Assembly (NCBI RefSeq): GCF_014651815.1
Contig: NZ_BMXP01000001.1
Location: forward strand, 275,934-339,933
Source: Alteromonas halophila
GTDB taxonomy: Bacteria; Pseudomonadota; Gammaproteobacteria; Enterobacterales; Alteromonadaceae
Length of the DNA stretch: 64,000 bases
Reading direction: 5' to 3'
A program made the translations under genes and the position numbers. The notes beneath the pieces are model-generated. The model did not search any database. It saw nothing but the letters and a program-made list of their open reading frames with translations, and had not been told where the DNA came from. This document shows positions 39,357-48,536 of this stretch, piece after piece (position 1 is the stretch's first letter; each line of letters opens with the position of its first letter).

Positions 39357-40064
39357 ATGCAATTAGCGTGTGAAGGAAATTTGCCCGACGTGACAACACT
39401 TAAAATTAACGAAATGTTCGAAACTATCCAGGGGGAAGGCGCGCACACTGGCATTCCATCAGTATTTGTCAGACTTCAGGGGTGTCCGGTTGGCTGTCCC
39501 TGGTGTGATACCAAACACACCTGGACGCTTGATGAGGCGTTTTTAACAACAGCAGACCAGGTGTTAAATAAGTCGGAAGAAAATGAATGCTTCTTTTCAG
39601 TTGAAGATGACGAGTTGCAGACGCTGTTTGAACAACAGGGATACGTGGCTCGCCATGTGGTGCTAACGGGAGGGGAGCCGTGTATGTATGATTTGCGGCG
39701 ACTCACTAAAGTGTTGCATGATGCTGGTTTCAGCACCCAGATAGAAACAAGTGGGACGTACGAGGTTTTATGCGACCCCAGAAGCTGGGTGACGGTATCT
39801 CCCAAGGTCAACATGAAAGGGGGGCTGGCAGTCCTCGACAGCGCGCTTAACCGTGCTAACGAAATCAAGCATCCGGTTGCCATGCAGCGCCATATTGATG
39901 AACTGGATGCTTTGCTGGCGCGCTGCGAATCACTGCAAGGTGTAGAGGTTTGTTTGCAGCCTATTAGTCAGCAGGACAGGGCAACCGCACTTGCAGTACA
40001 AACTTGTATTGCCCGTAACTGGCGGTTATCGTTGCAAACGCATAAGTATATTGGAATTGAGTGA
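39357..40064 (+). CDS. queE: 7-carboxy-7-deazaguanine synthase, radical SAM
   Basis: 235 residues as drawn. It makes 7-carboxy-7-deazaguanine from 6-carboxytetrahydropterin using a [4Fe-4S] cluster and SAM. The cluster motif is [14 protein letters not shown] (CxxxCxxC), and GGEPCMY is the SAM-contact motif. [27 protein letters not shown] is the usual N-terminal region. The true start may be the GTG at 39390 (giving [10 protein letters not shown]), because E. coli QueE starts just before INEMF; AGGAA lies about 11 bases upstream of that GTG, slightly far. The next gene starts one base after the stop. Confidence 0.94.
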   Translation: MQLACEGNLPDVTTLKINEMFETIQGEGAHTGIPSVFVRLQGCPVGCPWCDTKHTWTLDEAFLTTADQVLNKSEENECFFSVEDDELQTLFEQQGYVARHVVLTGGEPCMYDLRRLTKVLHDAGFSTQIETSGTYEVLCDPRSWVTVSPKVNMKGGLAVLDSALNRANEIKHPVAMQRHIDELDALLARCESLQGVEVCLQPISQQDRATALAVQTCIARNWRLSLQTHKYIGIE

Positions 40065-40967
40065 ATGAACGGCAAACACGGGCTGACGAAAACACAATCA
40101 GGTTCCGCCCTGAAATGGGTGGTACTTATTTTAAGTTTGTTCGTGAATGCCGTACAGGCCGCTACCTGGACACTCACTTATCCGCGTCCGCTCGACGATG
40201 ACGATATGCGCTCTGAATACCCGGTGGCGCTACTGAAACTTGCTCTGGATAAAACCGGCGTCAATTACCAGTTACTTCCTTCAGATCGAATCCTCTTGCA
40301 GGGAAAGTCAATTCGTCAGTTGCGTGAGAACCGTGAAGTCAATGTAGTATGGAGTATGACTGATGTGCAGCGCGAAAAAGACTTGCTGCCAATTCGTATT
40401 CCGATTGCTAAAGGTTTGATTGGTTTACGGGTTTTTGTAATAAACCAACGCAATCAGGACGAGTTTAAAGGCATCTCAAGCAAACCGGATATCTTGAAAT
40501 TGACCGCTATACAGGGAGAAGAATGGCCCGATACAAAAATACTTCAGGCCAACGGCTTCAATGTATTAACGGTTAAAGAGTATGATGAAGCGTATGCATC
40601 ATTGTCACAAAACCGTGGTGACTTTTTCCCTCGCTCAGTTATCGAAGTCCTCACCGAATTAGAGGAAAAAGGCCGGGACCCGGACATCCACCTCGAGCCT
40701 GACCTGGCGCTTTATTATCCTACGGCTATGTACTTTTTCGTAAACAGAGGGAACCCCATTCTGGCCCGGCTAATCGAGACAGGCCTGAATATTGCCATTG
40801 AAGATGGCAGTTTTGATGCTTTATTTATGTCCCATCACGAAGCAACACTCAACAAACTCATGATCCCCTCACGCCGGGTATTTCGCCTTGAAAACCCCTT
40901 GCTTCCGGAAAAGACACCCACCGATAATGGTGAACTTTGGTATAAACCTCAGGGATTATTAGAATAA
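40065..40967 (+). CDS. Periplasmic solute-binding-like protein (SBP family 3 type)
   Basis: 300 residues. The signal peptide ends near residue 32 (LILSLFVNAVQA/AT). The mature part looks like a family-3 substrate-binding fold (YPRPLDDDDMRSEYPVALLKLALDKTG, RQLRENREVNVVWSM, AIQGEEWPDTKILQANGFNVLTVKEYDEAYASL), but no permease or ATPase gene is adjacent. It begins directly after the queE stop (TGA then ATG), so it is translationally coupled to queE. Orphan proteins of this kind are common in Alteromonadales and often act as sensory or unassigned binding proteins. A near-match to the repeat word lies in its last codons (40913-40922). Confidence 0.8.
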   Translation: MNGKHGLTKTQSGSALKWVVLILSLFVNAVQAATWTLTYPRPLDDDDMRSEYPVALLKLALDKTGVNYQLLPSDRILLQGKSIRQLRENREVNVVWSMTDVQREKDLLPIRIPIAKGLIGLRVFVINQRNQDEFKGISSKPDILKLTAIQGEEWPDTKILQANGFNVLTVKEYDEAYASLSQNRGDFFPRSVIEVLTELEEKGRDPDIHLEPDLALYYPTAMYFFVNRGNPILARLIETGLNIAIEDGSFDALFMSHHEATLNKLMIPSRRVFRLENPLLPEKTPTDNGELWYKPQGLLE

Positions 40968-41004
40968 CTCTTAGCTCAGCCCATTTTTTCAACAAGTAAG
41001 AAAT

Positions 41005-41052
41005 GGACACCCACCTCCTGGCAGCACAAAAGCTGAGTAATGGACACCCACC
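41005..41052 (-). repeat. Two direct copies of the repeat word, left side of the transposase gene
   Basis: Exact GGACACCCACC at 41005-41015 and 41042-41052, 37 bases apart, both preceded by AATG or AAATG. They point inward towards the transposase gene (41235-42182), whose other side carries the reverse-complement form. Confidence 0.8.
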
Positions 41053-41234
41053 CCCTAGCATCGAAAAAGCGAATACTAATCCATTAAAAGGCAGCAACGT
41101 TTATTTATGACTTGAACTTGGTAAATTAAGTTTTTAAAGGATTTTCTGAATAGAAACAAGCGTGCTGCATCATGGCGCGGGACATTGAAAAGGCCACTCA
41201 CCACAGAAGCAGATAAATTGACGTATTTGCAGTA

Positions 41235-42182
41235 TTAAGTGGCTCGAAGTATACCCAGACTACCCAGCCTCCGGTGTGCCAAAGTCAGACTCACCGAAGT
41301 GGAGAAGTGTGTCTCTATACTGCTTGCTAGCGTTGGCCAGCAAACGGTATCAAGCCCGGTGCGGGCCAGCACAGGCGTAATATCCGGTCTGATAACCCCG
41401 GGCTTGTCAGTGTGGGGGATGCGGCCGGTCATGTCGAGTAGCGTCAGGTAATCCTCAAAGTGAAAGGGCAGGGCGTGTGTCTGCTCTTCGGCCAGGCCAC
41501 TGAAAGGCAGCAGACTGGCAGGCTGGCGACCGTGGCGTGCTGCACGGATGCGCCGGCAGATACTGGTGTGGGCAGAGGCCTCCGGCGTATCAGCGATACC
41601 GGCGCGTATAGGATTTAAATCGACATAGGCCATACAGGCGGCCAGTGATGCCTCGTCCATAAGCGCCTGCGATTTAAACCGGCCTTCCCAGAAACGCCCG
41701 GTGCACTCATCTTCCTCGTTGGCCCGCCGGGCAATCTGCTCATTAAGCGCTCGCATAAACCAGCTGATGTCGTACAGCCTGGCCCGGTATACCTCGGCGG
41801 TCTGGCGAACCGACTCCAGCTCAGCCGGTGAGAGAGAGGCGGCCTGTTTCGGACAACAGTATCGCTGCGTCAGGTGTGTGCCGCGAAACACCCGATGCCA
41901 GCGACTGAGTATTTCGAAGTGACTCCAGGTTTGTGTGGCAGCCTTATCTGCCTTGAGTACGACATGGGTGTGGTTACTCATCACTGAGTAGGCACACATA
42001 AGCACCGAGAAGGCCTGGACAAGGACTATCAGACGGTCTTCTACCCACTGACGGCGATGCTCATAAGACTGACCCGATAACGGATCATGGCCACACAGAT
42101 AGGCCCGGCGCACACAGCGTGATACACAGTGATAGTAGGGTGTCTCATCCAGACAAATAAGCTCAGAGCGGGGCCGGGGCAT
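41235..42182 (-). CDS. REP-associated tyrosine transposase-like protein (RAYT, Y1/HUH)
   Basis: 315 residues. A Y1-type (IS200/IS605-related) transposase. The HUH motif is HTH at residues 71-73 (AYSVMSNHTHVVLKAD). The segment GRFWEGRFKSQALMDEASLAACMAYVDLNPIRAG (about 162-195) contains the expected nucleophilic tyrosine (Tyr186). RAYTs are usually single-copy, host-retained genes that spread or act on short extragenic repeats, not self-mobile IS. This one is larger than typical RAYTs. No ribosome site precedes the ATG at 42182. Two copies of GGACACCCACC lie on one side, and one exact plus one degenerate GGTGGGTGTCC on the other, so this is the probable cognate enzyme of the repeat family (inference). 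Confidence 0.9.
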   Translation of the reverse strand: MPRPRSELICLDETPYYHCVSRCVRRAYLCGHDPLSGQSYEHRRQWVEDRLIVLVQAFSVLMCAYSVMSNHTHVVLKADKAATQTWSHFEILSRWHRVFRGTHLTQRYCCPKQAASLSPAELESVRQTAEVYRARLYDISWFMRALNEQIARRANEEDECTGRFWEGRFKSQALMDEASLAACMAYVDLNPIRAGIADTPEASAHTSICRRIRAARHGRQPASLLPFSGLAEEQTHALPFHFEDYLTLLDMTGRIPHTDKPGVIRPDITPVLARTGLDTVCWPTLASSIETHFSTSVSLTLAHRRLGSLGILRAT

Positions 42183-42667
42183 GATAAATGGTCAAAGTTA
42201 AACAGGTTATACCCGTAGCATGGACGATGCGGCGGGAAAAATCACCGGGACCTTAGGCCAGAAAGGTGGGTGTCCGCAAATCTTTAGCGGAGGGCGGTGC
42301 TTTGATTGTGTCTGAGCCTGAAGTGGGTGTCTCACAATTGGGGAGGCGGCGTTTCAGGAAAATAGCAGAGTTTGCACCTGTCTCGATTATTTTAGGCTAA
42401 TAAGACGTTTTGAAATGATAGTTTTTGTAGGTTCGAGCGTAGAAGAGACGTGATACAGCGTGATATTAAGCACTGACATCTTAGCTGTCTGAATTAATGG
42501 CTTCTCAGTAGGTTTCGGATAGGCAAACCACCATCCGGCTGCAGGTATGTATCTTGCAGCTACGGTTTCATCAGGTAAATATCCGCTAATCGAAATCGTT
42601 CAGTACTACATCTGGTTTTTTTGAAAGGGAAAGAGTATGTGCGTATTAGTGGTCAGGAGGAAGAGCA
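42183..42667. other. Region between the transposase gene and opgG
   Basis: 485 bases with the two right-hand repeat words (42265-42275 and 42323-42331) and the presumed opgG promoter. No gene is supportable. The last bases hold a strong ribosome site (CAGGAGG) for opgG. Confidence 0.6.
42265..42331 (+). repeat. Repeat word copies, right side of the transposase gene
   Basis: Exact GGTGGGTGTCC at 42265-42275 and a degenerate GTGGGTGTC core at 42323-42331 (9 of 11 bases). They are in the opposite orientation to the copies at 41005 and 41042, so the transposase gene is enclosed by inverted sets. Confidence 0.75.
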
Positions 42668-44275
42668 ATGTTAAATAAGCCAGCTTTAGTTACACTAATC
42701 GGTATTAGTCTTGGGCTGCTTGCCATTTTTTTCGCGATGGGGGCCCGCTCTGTCTCAACCGACAGGATGGCCTCGCAACCAGAGAACCAGACTGATACCT
42801 CAACAGTTGCGCAGCAACCCGTGCAAGAAGAGAAAAAAAAGCAGGACCGACCAACGCATCCCTTTGACCGGGAATGGCTGGAAGACAAAGCCAAAGCGTT
42901 ATCCAAACAAGCTTACGAAGAAAAAGAAATTCCTGAAGACAATCCGCTGAGTCAGTTAGATTACGACGACTATAAAAAAATTCAGTTCGAACGCGGCGCA
43001 ACTATCTGGTCGCGTGAGGAAAGGCAGTTTCGCGTTAATCCCCTGCACCCCGGGTCATTGTACAGGACGCCTGTTAAGTTAAACCTGGTTGTTGGTGGTA
43101 TATCGCGACGCATTCTATATACCACTGAAATCTTTAATTATGATGAAGGACAGGAAACAGTAAAAAATACCAAAACAGATGGCTACTCCGGGTTCAGTGT
43201 GGCTACACCGCTCAATCGTTCCGAAAAGTGGGACGAGTTTCTGGTTTTTCAGGGGGGAACGTATTTCCGGGCCGTCGGCCAGTCAAACTGGTATGGGTTA
43301 TCTGGCAGAGGTCTGGCGATTAATACCGGTAAGCCCTCCGGCGAGGAGTTCCCTAAATTTACAGAGTTTTGGATAGAGCGCCCGTCTCCTTCTGCCGATC
43401 GCCTTGTTGTACATGGCTTATTGGAAAGCCCCTCTGTTACTGGCGCATATACATTTACGGTGCATCCTGGCAAGCACACGAAAATCGCGGTCGAAAGTAC
43501 GCTGTATCCACGCACAACGATTCCGCATTTTGGGATCGCACCACTGACATCCATGTTTTTATTTAATGCAATGGACAGCGCTGATTTTGATGATTACAGG
43601 CCAGCCGTGCACGACTCAGATGGCTTGTTGATGGAAAGGAGCAATGGCGAACGCATATGGCGGGCGCTGGCCAACCCTGAACGGCTACAGGTGTCAGTCT
43701 TTCAGGATAAAAATATACGCGGCTTTGGGTTAACACAACGAAGCCGGAAATTTAGTGATTATGAAGATGCCCAGGCGCATTACCATGAACGTCCTGCTGC
43801 GTGGGTTAAGCCAGACGGCGACTGGGGAGAAGGTCATGTAGAGTTACTTGAAATTCCGACAAACGCTGAAATTCACGACAACATTGTTGCGTTCTGGCAG
43901 CCTACCCAACCCCTGCAAGCCGGTCAATCCTATGTGTTTAATTACGATGTCATGTTTGGAAGTGATGTGCCCGCAATACCAAGCGAAGGTAAAGTGATTA
44001 GCAGTGCTGCGGGACTGGCGCAGGGCTCAGAAACACTCAGAGAATTTATCATTGATTATAAGGCCGGGGATGTGCCGGAAAATTTGCAGGTTAACGCCAG
44101 TGCCAGCACAGGCCAGATTACGGAAACTGCAACCACTATTCTCCCTGATTCAGGTCATTTACGGGTAATCGTCAAGTTTGCTCCCGGTGATGACAGCTTG
44201 TCAGAATTACGCGTGTCGCTTCAACATCAGAAACAGCAATGGGGGGAAACATGGCTTTACCGATGGACTCAGTAG
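42668..44275 (+). CDS. opgG: Glucan biosynthesis protein G
   Basis: 535 residues. OpgG (MdoG) is a periplasmic protein needed for osmoregulated periplasmic glucan synthesis. The N-terminal hydrophobic segment (ALVTLIGISLGLLAIFFAMGA) has no clear cleavage site and is followed by a Gln/Glu/Lys-rich linker, so the protein may stay membrane-anchored. The MdoG domain then follows (FDREWLEDKAKALSKQAYEE, YDDYKKIQFERGATIWSRE, GQSNWYGLSGRGLAINT, TEFWIERP, LTSMFLFNAMDSADFDDYRPAVHDSDGL). A strong ribosome site (CAGGAGG) lies upstream. It overlaps opgH by 25 bases, so the pair is translationally coupled. Confidence 0.95.
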   Translation: MLNKPALVTLIGISLGLLAIFFAMGARSVSTDRMASQPENQTDTSTVAQQPVQEEKKKQDRPTHPFDREWLEDKAKALSKQAYEEKEIPEDNPLSQLDYDDYKKIQFERGATIWSREERQFRVNPLHPGSLYRTPVKLNLVVGGISRRILYTTEIFNYDEGQETVKNTKTDGYSGFSVATPLNRSEKWDEFLVFQGGTYFRAVGQSNWYGLSGRGLAINTGKPSGEEFPKFTEFWIERPSPSADRLVVHGLLESPSVTGAYTFTVHPGKHTKIAVESTLYPRTTIPHFGIAPLTSMFLFNAMDSADFDDYRPAVHDSDGLLMERSNGERIWRALANPERLQVSVFQDKNIRGFGLTQRSRKFSDYEDAQAHYHERPAAWVKPDGDWGEGHVELLEIPTNAEIHDNIVAFWQPTQPLQAGQSYVFNYDVMFGSDVPAIPSEGKVISSAAGLAQGSETLREFIIDYKAGDVPENLQVNASASTGQITETATTILPDSGHLRVIVKFAPGDDSLSELRVSLQHQKQQWGETWLYRWTQ

Positions 44276-46356
44276 AGCAGAAGCAGGCATCAGTGCCGCC
44301 TTCGGCGGCGCTTGAGATGCTGCCACAGGATTTTTCAACACGGCCTGATGCCTCTCATGGCTGGCAAGGGTGGATCCCGTTTATCGCCCGACTGATCACA
44401 TTCGGGGGAGCGCTGGCATTGACGGCTTTTGCGACCTATCAGATGGTCCTGATTGTTTCTGGCGGTAGTGTAACTGTTTTGCAATGGATTATGGTGGCCT
44501 TGTTTTGCATCACCTTTGTCTGGATTGCTCTGGCTGCCTGTGCGGGCTTAGTCGGGTTTCTCTTCTCCGGTAAGTCCCGGCGAGTCGGCGAGGTTGACTT
44601 ATCGGAGAAAAAAACCGTGCTGTTGATGCCGGTCTACAACGAAGATCCAAAGGAAACATGCGCTGCGCTGTACAGCATGGGCATGGCCCTTTATGAAAAG
44701 CAGTTAGGAGAGCAGTTTGAAATTTTCATTATCTCAGACTCAAATGATCCAGATGTGTGGGTTCAGGAAACGGCCGCGGTAGATAAATTAAAAACTGCAC
44801 TGGCCGGTAAACTGAACGTTTGGTACCGGCGGCGACATGACAATACAGCAAAAAAAGCGGGAAATGTACATGAATTCGTAAGTCGCTGGGGAAGCCGCTA
44901 CGATTATATGCTGGTGTTGGATGCAGATAGCTTGCTGTCCGCCGAGACGCTGCACACGCTTATGATGGAAATGGCTTCAGATCCAAAAAGCGGTATTATT
45001 CAGACCTTGCCGTGCTTGTATCGAGGCGACACCTTATTTGCACGGATCCAGCAATTCGCCGGCGCGGTATACGGTCCCATTGTCGCGCAGGGCATCACAG
45101 CATGGCAGGGCAACGATGGTAATTACTGGGGGCATAATGCCATTATCCGCGTGAGCGCCTTTGCTGAGGCGGCCGGTTTACCAAGAATTGGCGGCGTGAA
45201 ACCGTTTGAAGGAGACATTCTGTCCCATGACTTTGTCGAAGCAGCCCTGATGCGCCGGGCAGGCTGGAATGTACGAATGTTACCTGCGCTTAAAGGATCA
45301 TGGGAAGAAAGCCCGCCAAGTTTAAGCGATGTGGCTGTGCGCGATCGTCGCTGGGCTCAGGGCAATATCCAGCATCTGGCAGTTTTGAAAGCCAGAGGCC
45401 TTCGCTGGCCAAACCGGTTTCATATGCTAACCGGTGTCATGGCCTACATGGCGTCACCCTTCTGGCTGGCCTTGATACTGATCGGAATTGTAATGGCCAT
45501 TCAAATTCACTACGTGAACGTTGAGTATTTCTCCGAGTCCGTTTCACTTTACCCTAACTGGCCAGTATTCGACTCAGAACGCATGATCCAGTTATTTATC
45601 TTTACTATGGCCATTGTGTTATTACCTAAGTGCTTTGGACTTATCCGGGCATTTTTTCATGCGCCGCTCAGGCAACCTCTTGGCATTATCAGGATGACGC
45701 TGGGCATGCTGGTCGAGGTTTTCTTCTCTGTATTGTATGCCCCCATTTTTATGCTCATTCATAGTAAACACATACTGGATATCTTCAGAGGACAGGACTC
45801 TGGCTGGGCAACACAACAGCGTCAGTCGAGTGGTATCCCGTGGCTACAGCTGTGTAAACAACATGTCTGGCATACTGCAATAGGTATTGGCCTGACAGCA
45901 CTGGTCTATTTCTATTCGCCCATGCTGCTTGTCTGGCTATCGCCAATTCTGGTGGGATTAATTCTGTCGATCCCCTTATCAGCGCTGAGTGGCAGCAAAA
46001 CACTGGCGAAAGGGTTGCGGAAAATAGGGATATTGAACATTCCCGAGGAGCAACGTACTTACCCAATTTTTGAGACACGGGAAAAATTCGCAGCGCAACT
46101 GAGTCAGACTTTGGCGAGTGTAAGTATACTCAGTATGGGGCAGAACAGTGACTATCAGGATCGACATTTTCAGTTGGTTGAGGCATTGCCCCCGGTGAAA
46201 AAAGGCGAGGCGCCAATGCACAGACTGAGTGTGGAGTATAAATTAAACGATGCGCAGAATCGCGAAGAGCTACTTGGCTGGCTGGACAAAAAAGAAAAGC
46301 TGGCGTTACTTAATGAAAAACATCTGTTCGATAAGTTCTGCCAGCTAGCAACTTAA
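44251..46356 (+). CDS. opgH: Glucans biosynthesis glucosyltransferase H
   Basis: 701 residues. An inner-membrane family-2 glycosyltransferase that makes the beta-1,2-glucan backbone from UDP-glucose. Membrane segments near 43-70 and 78-104 precede the catalytic domain. VLLMPVYNEDP is the nucleotide-binding start, VLDADSLLS (224-226 DAD) the metal-binding motif, and RDRRWAQGN the QxxRW-type motif. Further membrane helices form the C-terminal half. It is shorter than E. coli OpgH (847 residues), mostly in the N-terminal cytoplasmic region. The ATG at 44251 has GGGGGG directly upstream, inside opgG. Confidence 0.95.
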   Translation: MALPMDSVEQKQASVPPSAALEMLPQDFSTRPDASHGWQGWIPFIARLITFGGALALTAFATYQMVLIVSGGSVTVLQWIMVALFCITFVWIALAACAGLVGFLFSGKSRRVGEVDLSEKKTVLLMPVYNEDPKETCAALYSMGMALYEKQLGEQFEIFIISDSNDPDVWVQETAAVDKLKTALAGKLNVWYRRRHDNTAKKAGNVHEFVSRWGSRYDYMLVLDADSLLSAETLHTLMMEMASDPKSGIIQTLPCLYRGDTLFARIQQFAGAVYGPIVAQGITAWQGNDGNYWGHNAIIRVSAFAEAAGLPRIGGVKPFEGDILSHDFVEAALMRRAGWNVRMLPALKGSWEESPPSLSDVAVRDRRWAQGNIQHLAVLKARGLRWPNRFHMLTGVMAYMASPFWLALILIGIVMAIQIHYVNVEYFSESVSLYPNWPVFDSERMIQLFIFTMAIVLLPKCFGLIRAFFHAPLRQPLGIIRMTLGMLVEVFFSVLYAPIFMLIHSKHILDIFRGQDSGWATQQRQSSGIPWLQLCKQHVWHTAIGIGLTALVYFYSPMLLVWLSPILVGLILSIPLSALSGSKTLAKGLRKIGILNIPEEQRTYPIFETREKFAAQLSQTLASVSILSMGQNSDYQDRHFQLVEALPPVKKGEAPMHRLSVEYKLNDAQNREELLGWLDKKEKLALLNEKHLFDKFCQLAT

Positions 46357-46362
46357 TGAGCA

Positions 46363-46393
46363 TCAGAGGAAGGGAAAATAACCCTTCCTCTGA
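46363..46393. terminator. 12-base-pair perfect hairpin between convergent opgH and asnB
   Basis: TCAGAGGAAGGG and CCCTTCCTCTGA around the loop AAAATAA. It lies 7 bases past the opgH stop and 23 bases past the asnB stop. It lacks a T-tract in both directions, so it may end transcripts weakly or protect RNA 3' ends. Confidence 0.6.
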
Positions 46394-46415
46394 CGACACA
46401 TAGCAGGTTTAGTGT

Positions 46416-48089
46416 TTAGTTGCTCTCGCCTGAATGCACACCTTTCATTGAGCGGCCCGATGGGTCGGCGTTGGTTTTGAAACTCTCATCCCACTCAAGG
46501 GCTTCAGCAGTGCTGCAGGCGATTGACTTTCCGCCGGGTACACAGCGCGCGGCGCTCTCCTGAGGGAAATACGCTTCGAAAATGCTGCGGTAGTAGTAAC
46601 CTTCTTTGGTATCCGGGGTATTGTGTGGAAACCGGAACTCCGCTGTAGAAAGCTGTTGCTCGCTAACCTCTGCATCAACGAAGTCGCGGATAGAGTCAAT
46701 CCAGGAGTAACCCACACCGTCACCAAACTGCTCTTTCTGGCGCCACAACACTTCTTTGGGTAATGTCATACCGTTATCAAAGGCTTTGCGCAGGATCCAC
46801 TTTTCTATCCGCCCTTCAGTACACATTTTATCCTCTGGGTTGATGCGCATGGCAACATCCAGAAAACGCTTATCCAGAAACGGCACGCGTGCTTCGACAC
46901 CCCAGGCGGACGTGGCTTTATTGGCCCGGGCACAGTCAAACATGTGCAGTCGGTCCAGCTTGCGTACGGTTTCTTCATGAAATTCTTTGGCGTTCGGGGC
47001 TTTATGGAAATACAGATAGCCCCCGAAAATTTCATCAGCGCCTTCGCCCGATAACACCATTTTAATCCCCATAGCCTTGATTTTACGGGTCATGAGATAC
47101 ATGGGGGTCGCAGCACGAATCGTTGTCGTGTCGTAGGTTTCAAGGTGGAAAATTACGTCACGTATGGCATCCAGGCCTTCCTGGATAGTGAAGTGGATCT
47201 CATGATGTACAGTGCCAATCATGTCCGCCACACGTTGAGCTGCTTTCAAATCAGGAGCACCTTCAAGACCAACAGCAAAACTATGTAGTCGTGGCCACCA
47301 GGCATCGGATTTGTCTTCATCTTCTACACGTTTGGCCACAAATTTTGCCGCAACAGCAGAGACTAACGAGGAGTCCAGCCCGCCGGACAACAATACGGCA
47401 TAGGGAACGTCTGACATCATGTGCGACTTCACTGCTTTCTCAAACGCATCGCCCAGTTCTTCCATATCGGTTGGATTGTCCCTGACGGCATCATAGTCCA
47501 TCCAGTCGCGTTTATAATAACGAGTTAGTTCACCGGTCTTACTCCACAGAAAGTGACCAGGAGGAAACTCACTGATCGTTTTGCATACAGGTGCCAACGC
47601 TTTCATTTCTGATGAGACGTAGAAGTTACCATGCTCGTCGTAACCGGTATAAAGCGGCACAATGCCAATATGGTCGCGGGCAATGAGGTAAGCGTCTTCC
47701 TTTTCGTCGTACAAGACAAAGGCGAACATGCCTTCAAGCATATCCACGAATTCCAGGCCATATTGCTGATACAGCGGCAAAATGACCTCACAGTCAGAGC
47801 GGGTCTTGAAGGGATAGCTGGTGCTCAATCCGCTTGCCAGCGTTTTATGGTTATAAATCTCGCCGTTCACCGCCAACACCTGATCACCACTTTGGCTTAT
47901 CAGCGGTTGTGCACCGGTATCGACATCTACGATGGCGAGGCGCTCATGACACAAAATAGTGGTGTCATTATTCCAAATCCCTGACCAGTCAGGGCCTCGA
48001 TGACGAAGCAGTTTAGCCAGATCGAGCGCTTGCGTGCGCAACTCAGACACGTCGGTTTTGATATCAAGGATACCGAAAATACCACACAT
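46416..48089 (-). CDS. asnB: Asparagine synthase B, glutamine-hydrolysing
   Basis: 557 residues. It makes asparagine from aspartate, glutamine and ATP. It starts MCGIFGILD, giving the N-terminal nucleophile Cys2 of the glutaminase domain; RHRGPDWSG and LAVNGEIYNH are also in that domain. The synthetase domain has the PP-loop YAVLLSGGLDSSLVSAVAA and VLSGEGADEIFGGYLYFHKAP. The domain order and length match bacterial AsnB. AGAGA lies upstream of the ATG. Its 5' side faces the repeat-rich gap, which must contain its promoter. Confidence 0.97.
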   Translation of the reverse strand: MCGIFGILDIKTDVSELRTQALDLAKLLRHRGPDWSGIWNNDTTILCHERLAIVDVDTGAQPLISQSGDQVLAVNGEIYNHKTLASGLSTSYPFKTRSDCEVILPLYQQYGLEFVDMLEGMFAFVLYDEKEDAYLIARDHIGIVPLYTGYDEHGNFYVSSEMKALAPVCKTISEFPPGHFLWSKTGELTRYYKRDWMDYDAVRDNPTDMEELGDAFEKAVKSHMMSDVPYAVLLSGGLDSSLVSAVAAKFVAKRVEDEDKSDAWWPRLHSFAVGLEGAPDLKAAQRVADMIGTVHHEIHFTIQEGLDAIRDVIFHLETYDTTTIRAATPMYLMTRKIKAMGIKMVLSGEGADEIFGGYLYFHKAPNAKEFHEETVRKLDRLHMFDCARANKATSAWGVEARVPFLDKRFLDVAMRINPEDKMCTEGRIEKWILRKAFDNGMTLPKEVLWRQKEQFGDGVGYSWIDSIRDFVDAEVSEQQLSTAEFRFPHNTPDTKEGYYYRSIFEAYFPQESAARCVPGGKSIACSTAEALEWDESFKTNADPSGRSMKGVHSGESN

Positions 48090-48276
48090 AGTACGGGTTC
48101 TCTTTAGTCACTTGTTGAAAAATACAAAGGCATTTTTTCTGTCGTTTGTCGTAAAGACAGCGGAGAGTTTGTTGTTCTTTTTCTACGGACTCGAATGCGG
48201 CCCGCTGTTTATGTTTACCCGCTACACACTGAATGTGCCAGTCTGAAGTAAAAATGCAAGCACAATCTTCATATGT

Positions 48277-48287
48277 GGACACCCACC
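48277..48287 (-). repeat. Dispersed repeat word (GGACACCCACC), left member of the second cluster
   Basis: Exact copy. It points inward to the four opposite-facing copies at 48537-48672, enclosing about 250 bases without a gene, the same polarity as around the transposase gene. Confidence 0.75.
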
Positions 48288-48536
48288 ACTTGCCGGATTG
48301 TCAACTTTCGCCGCAGATCCAGCCTCGCCCCGATTATCTGCGAAGTTTTCCTTATCGTACTGATGTTTATTCAGGCGTATTTCCTTACAAGGCGGGGGAA
48401 GCGTTTCTGGTACAGGGATAAAGAGGGCATACATGGTGGAGTCGGATGGGGGGCAGGCTCGCAGTCAGATAGTGGGAGGTGAATGCCCAGTCTTATTTTT
48501 CATCGGTGTATGGCACCCAAAAAGTAACGAAGAGAA

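Noticed and set aside
41235-42182. Classical insertion sequence with terminal inverted repeats and target duplication
   Set aside because: The protein is of the Y1/HUH type, which makes no target duplication, and the flanking repeats are short dispersed words, so a RAYT-like gene fits better than a DDE-type IS.
48281-48482. Open frame of about 67 codons with a hydrophobic stretch upstream of asnB
   Set aside because: It begins inside a repeat word, has no ribosome site and no family resemblance.
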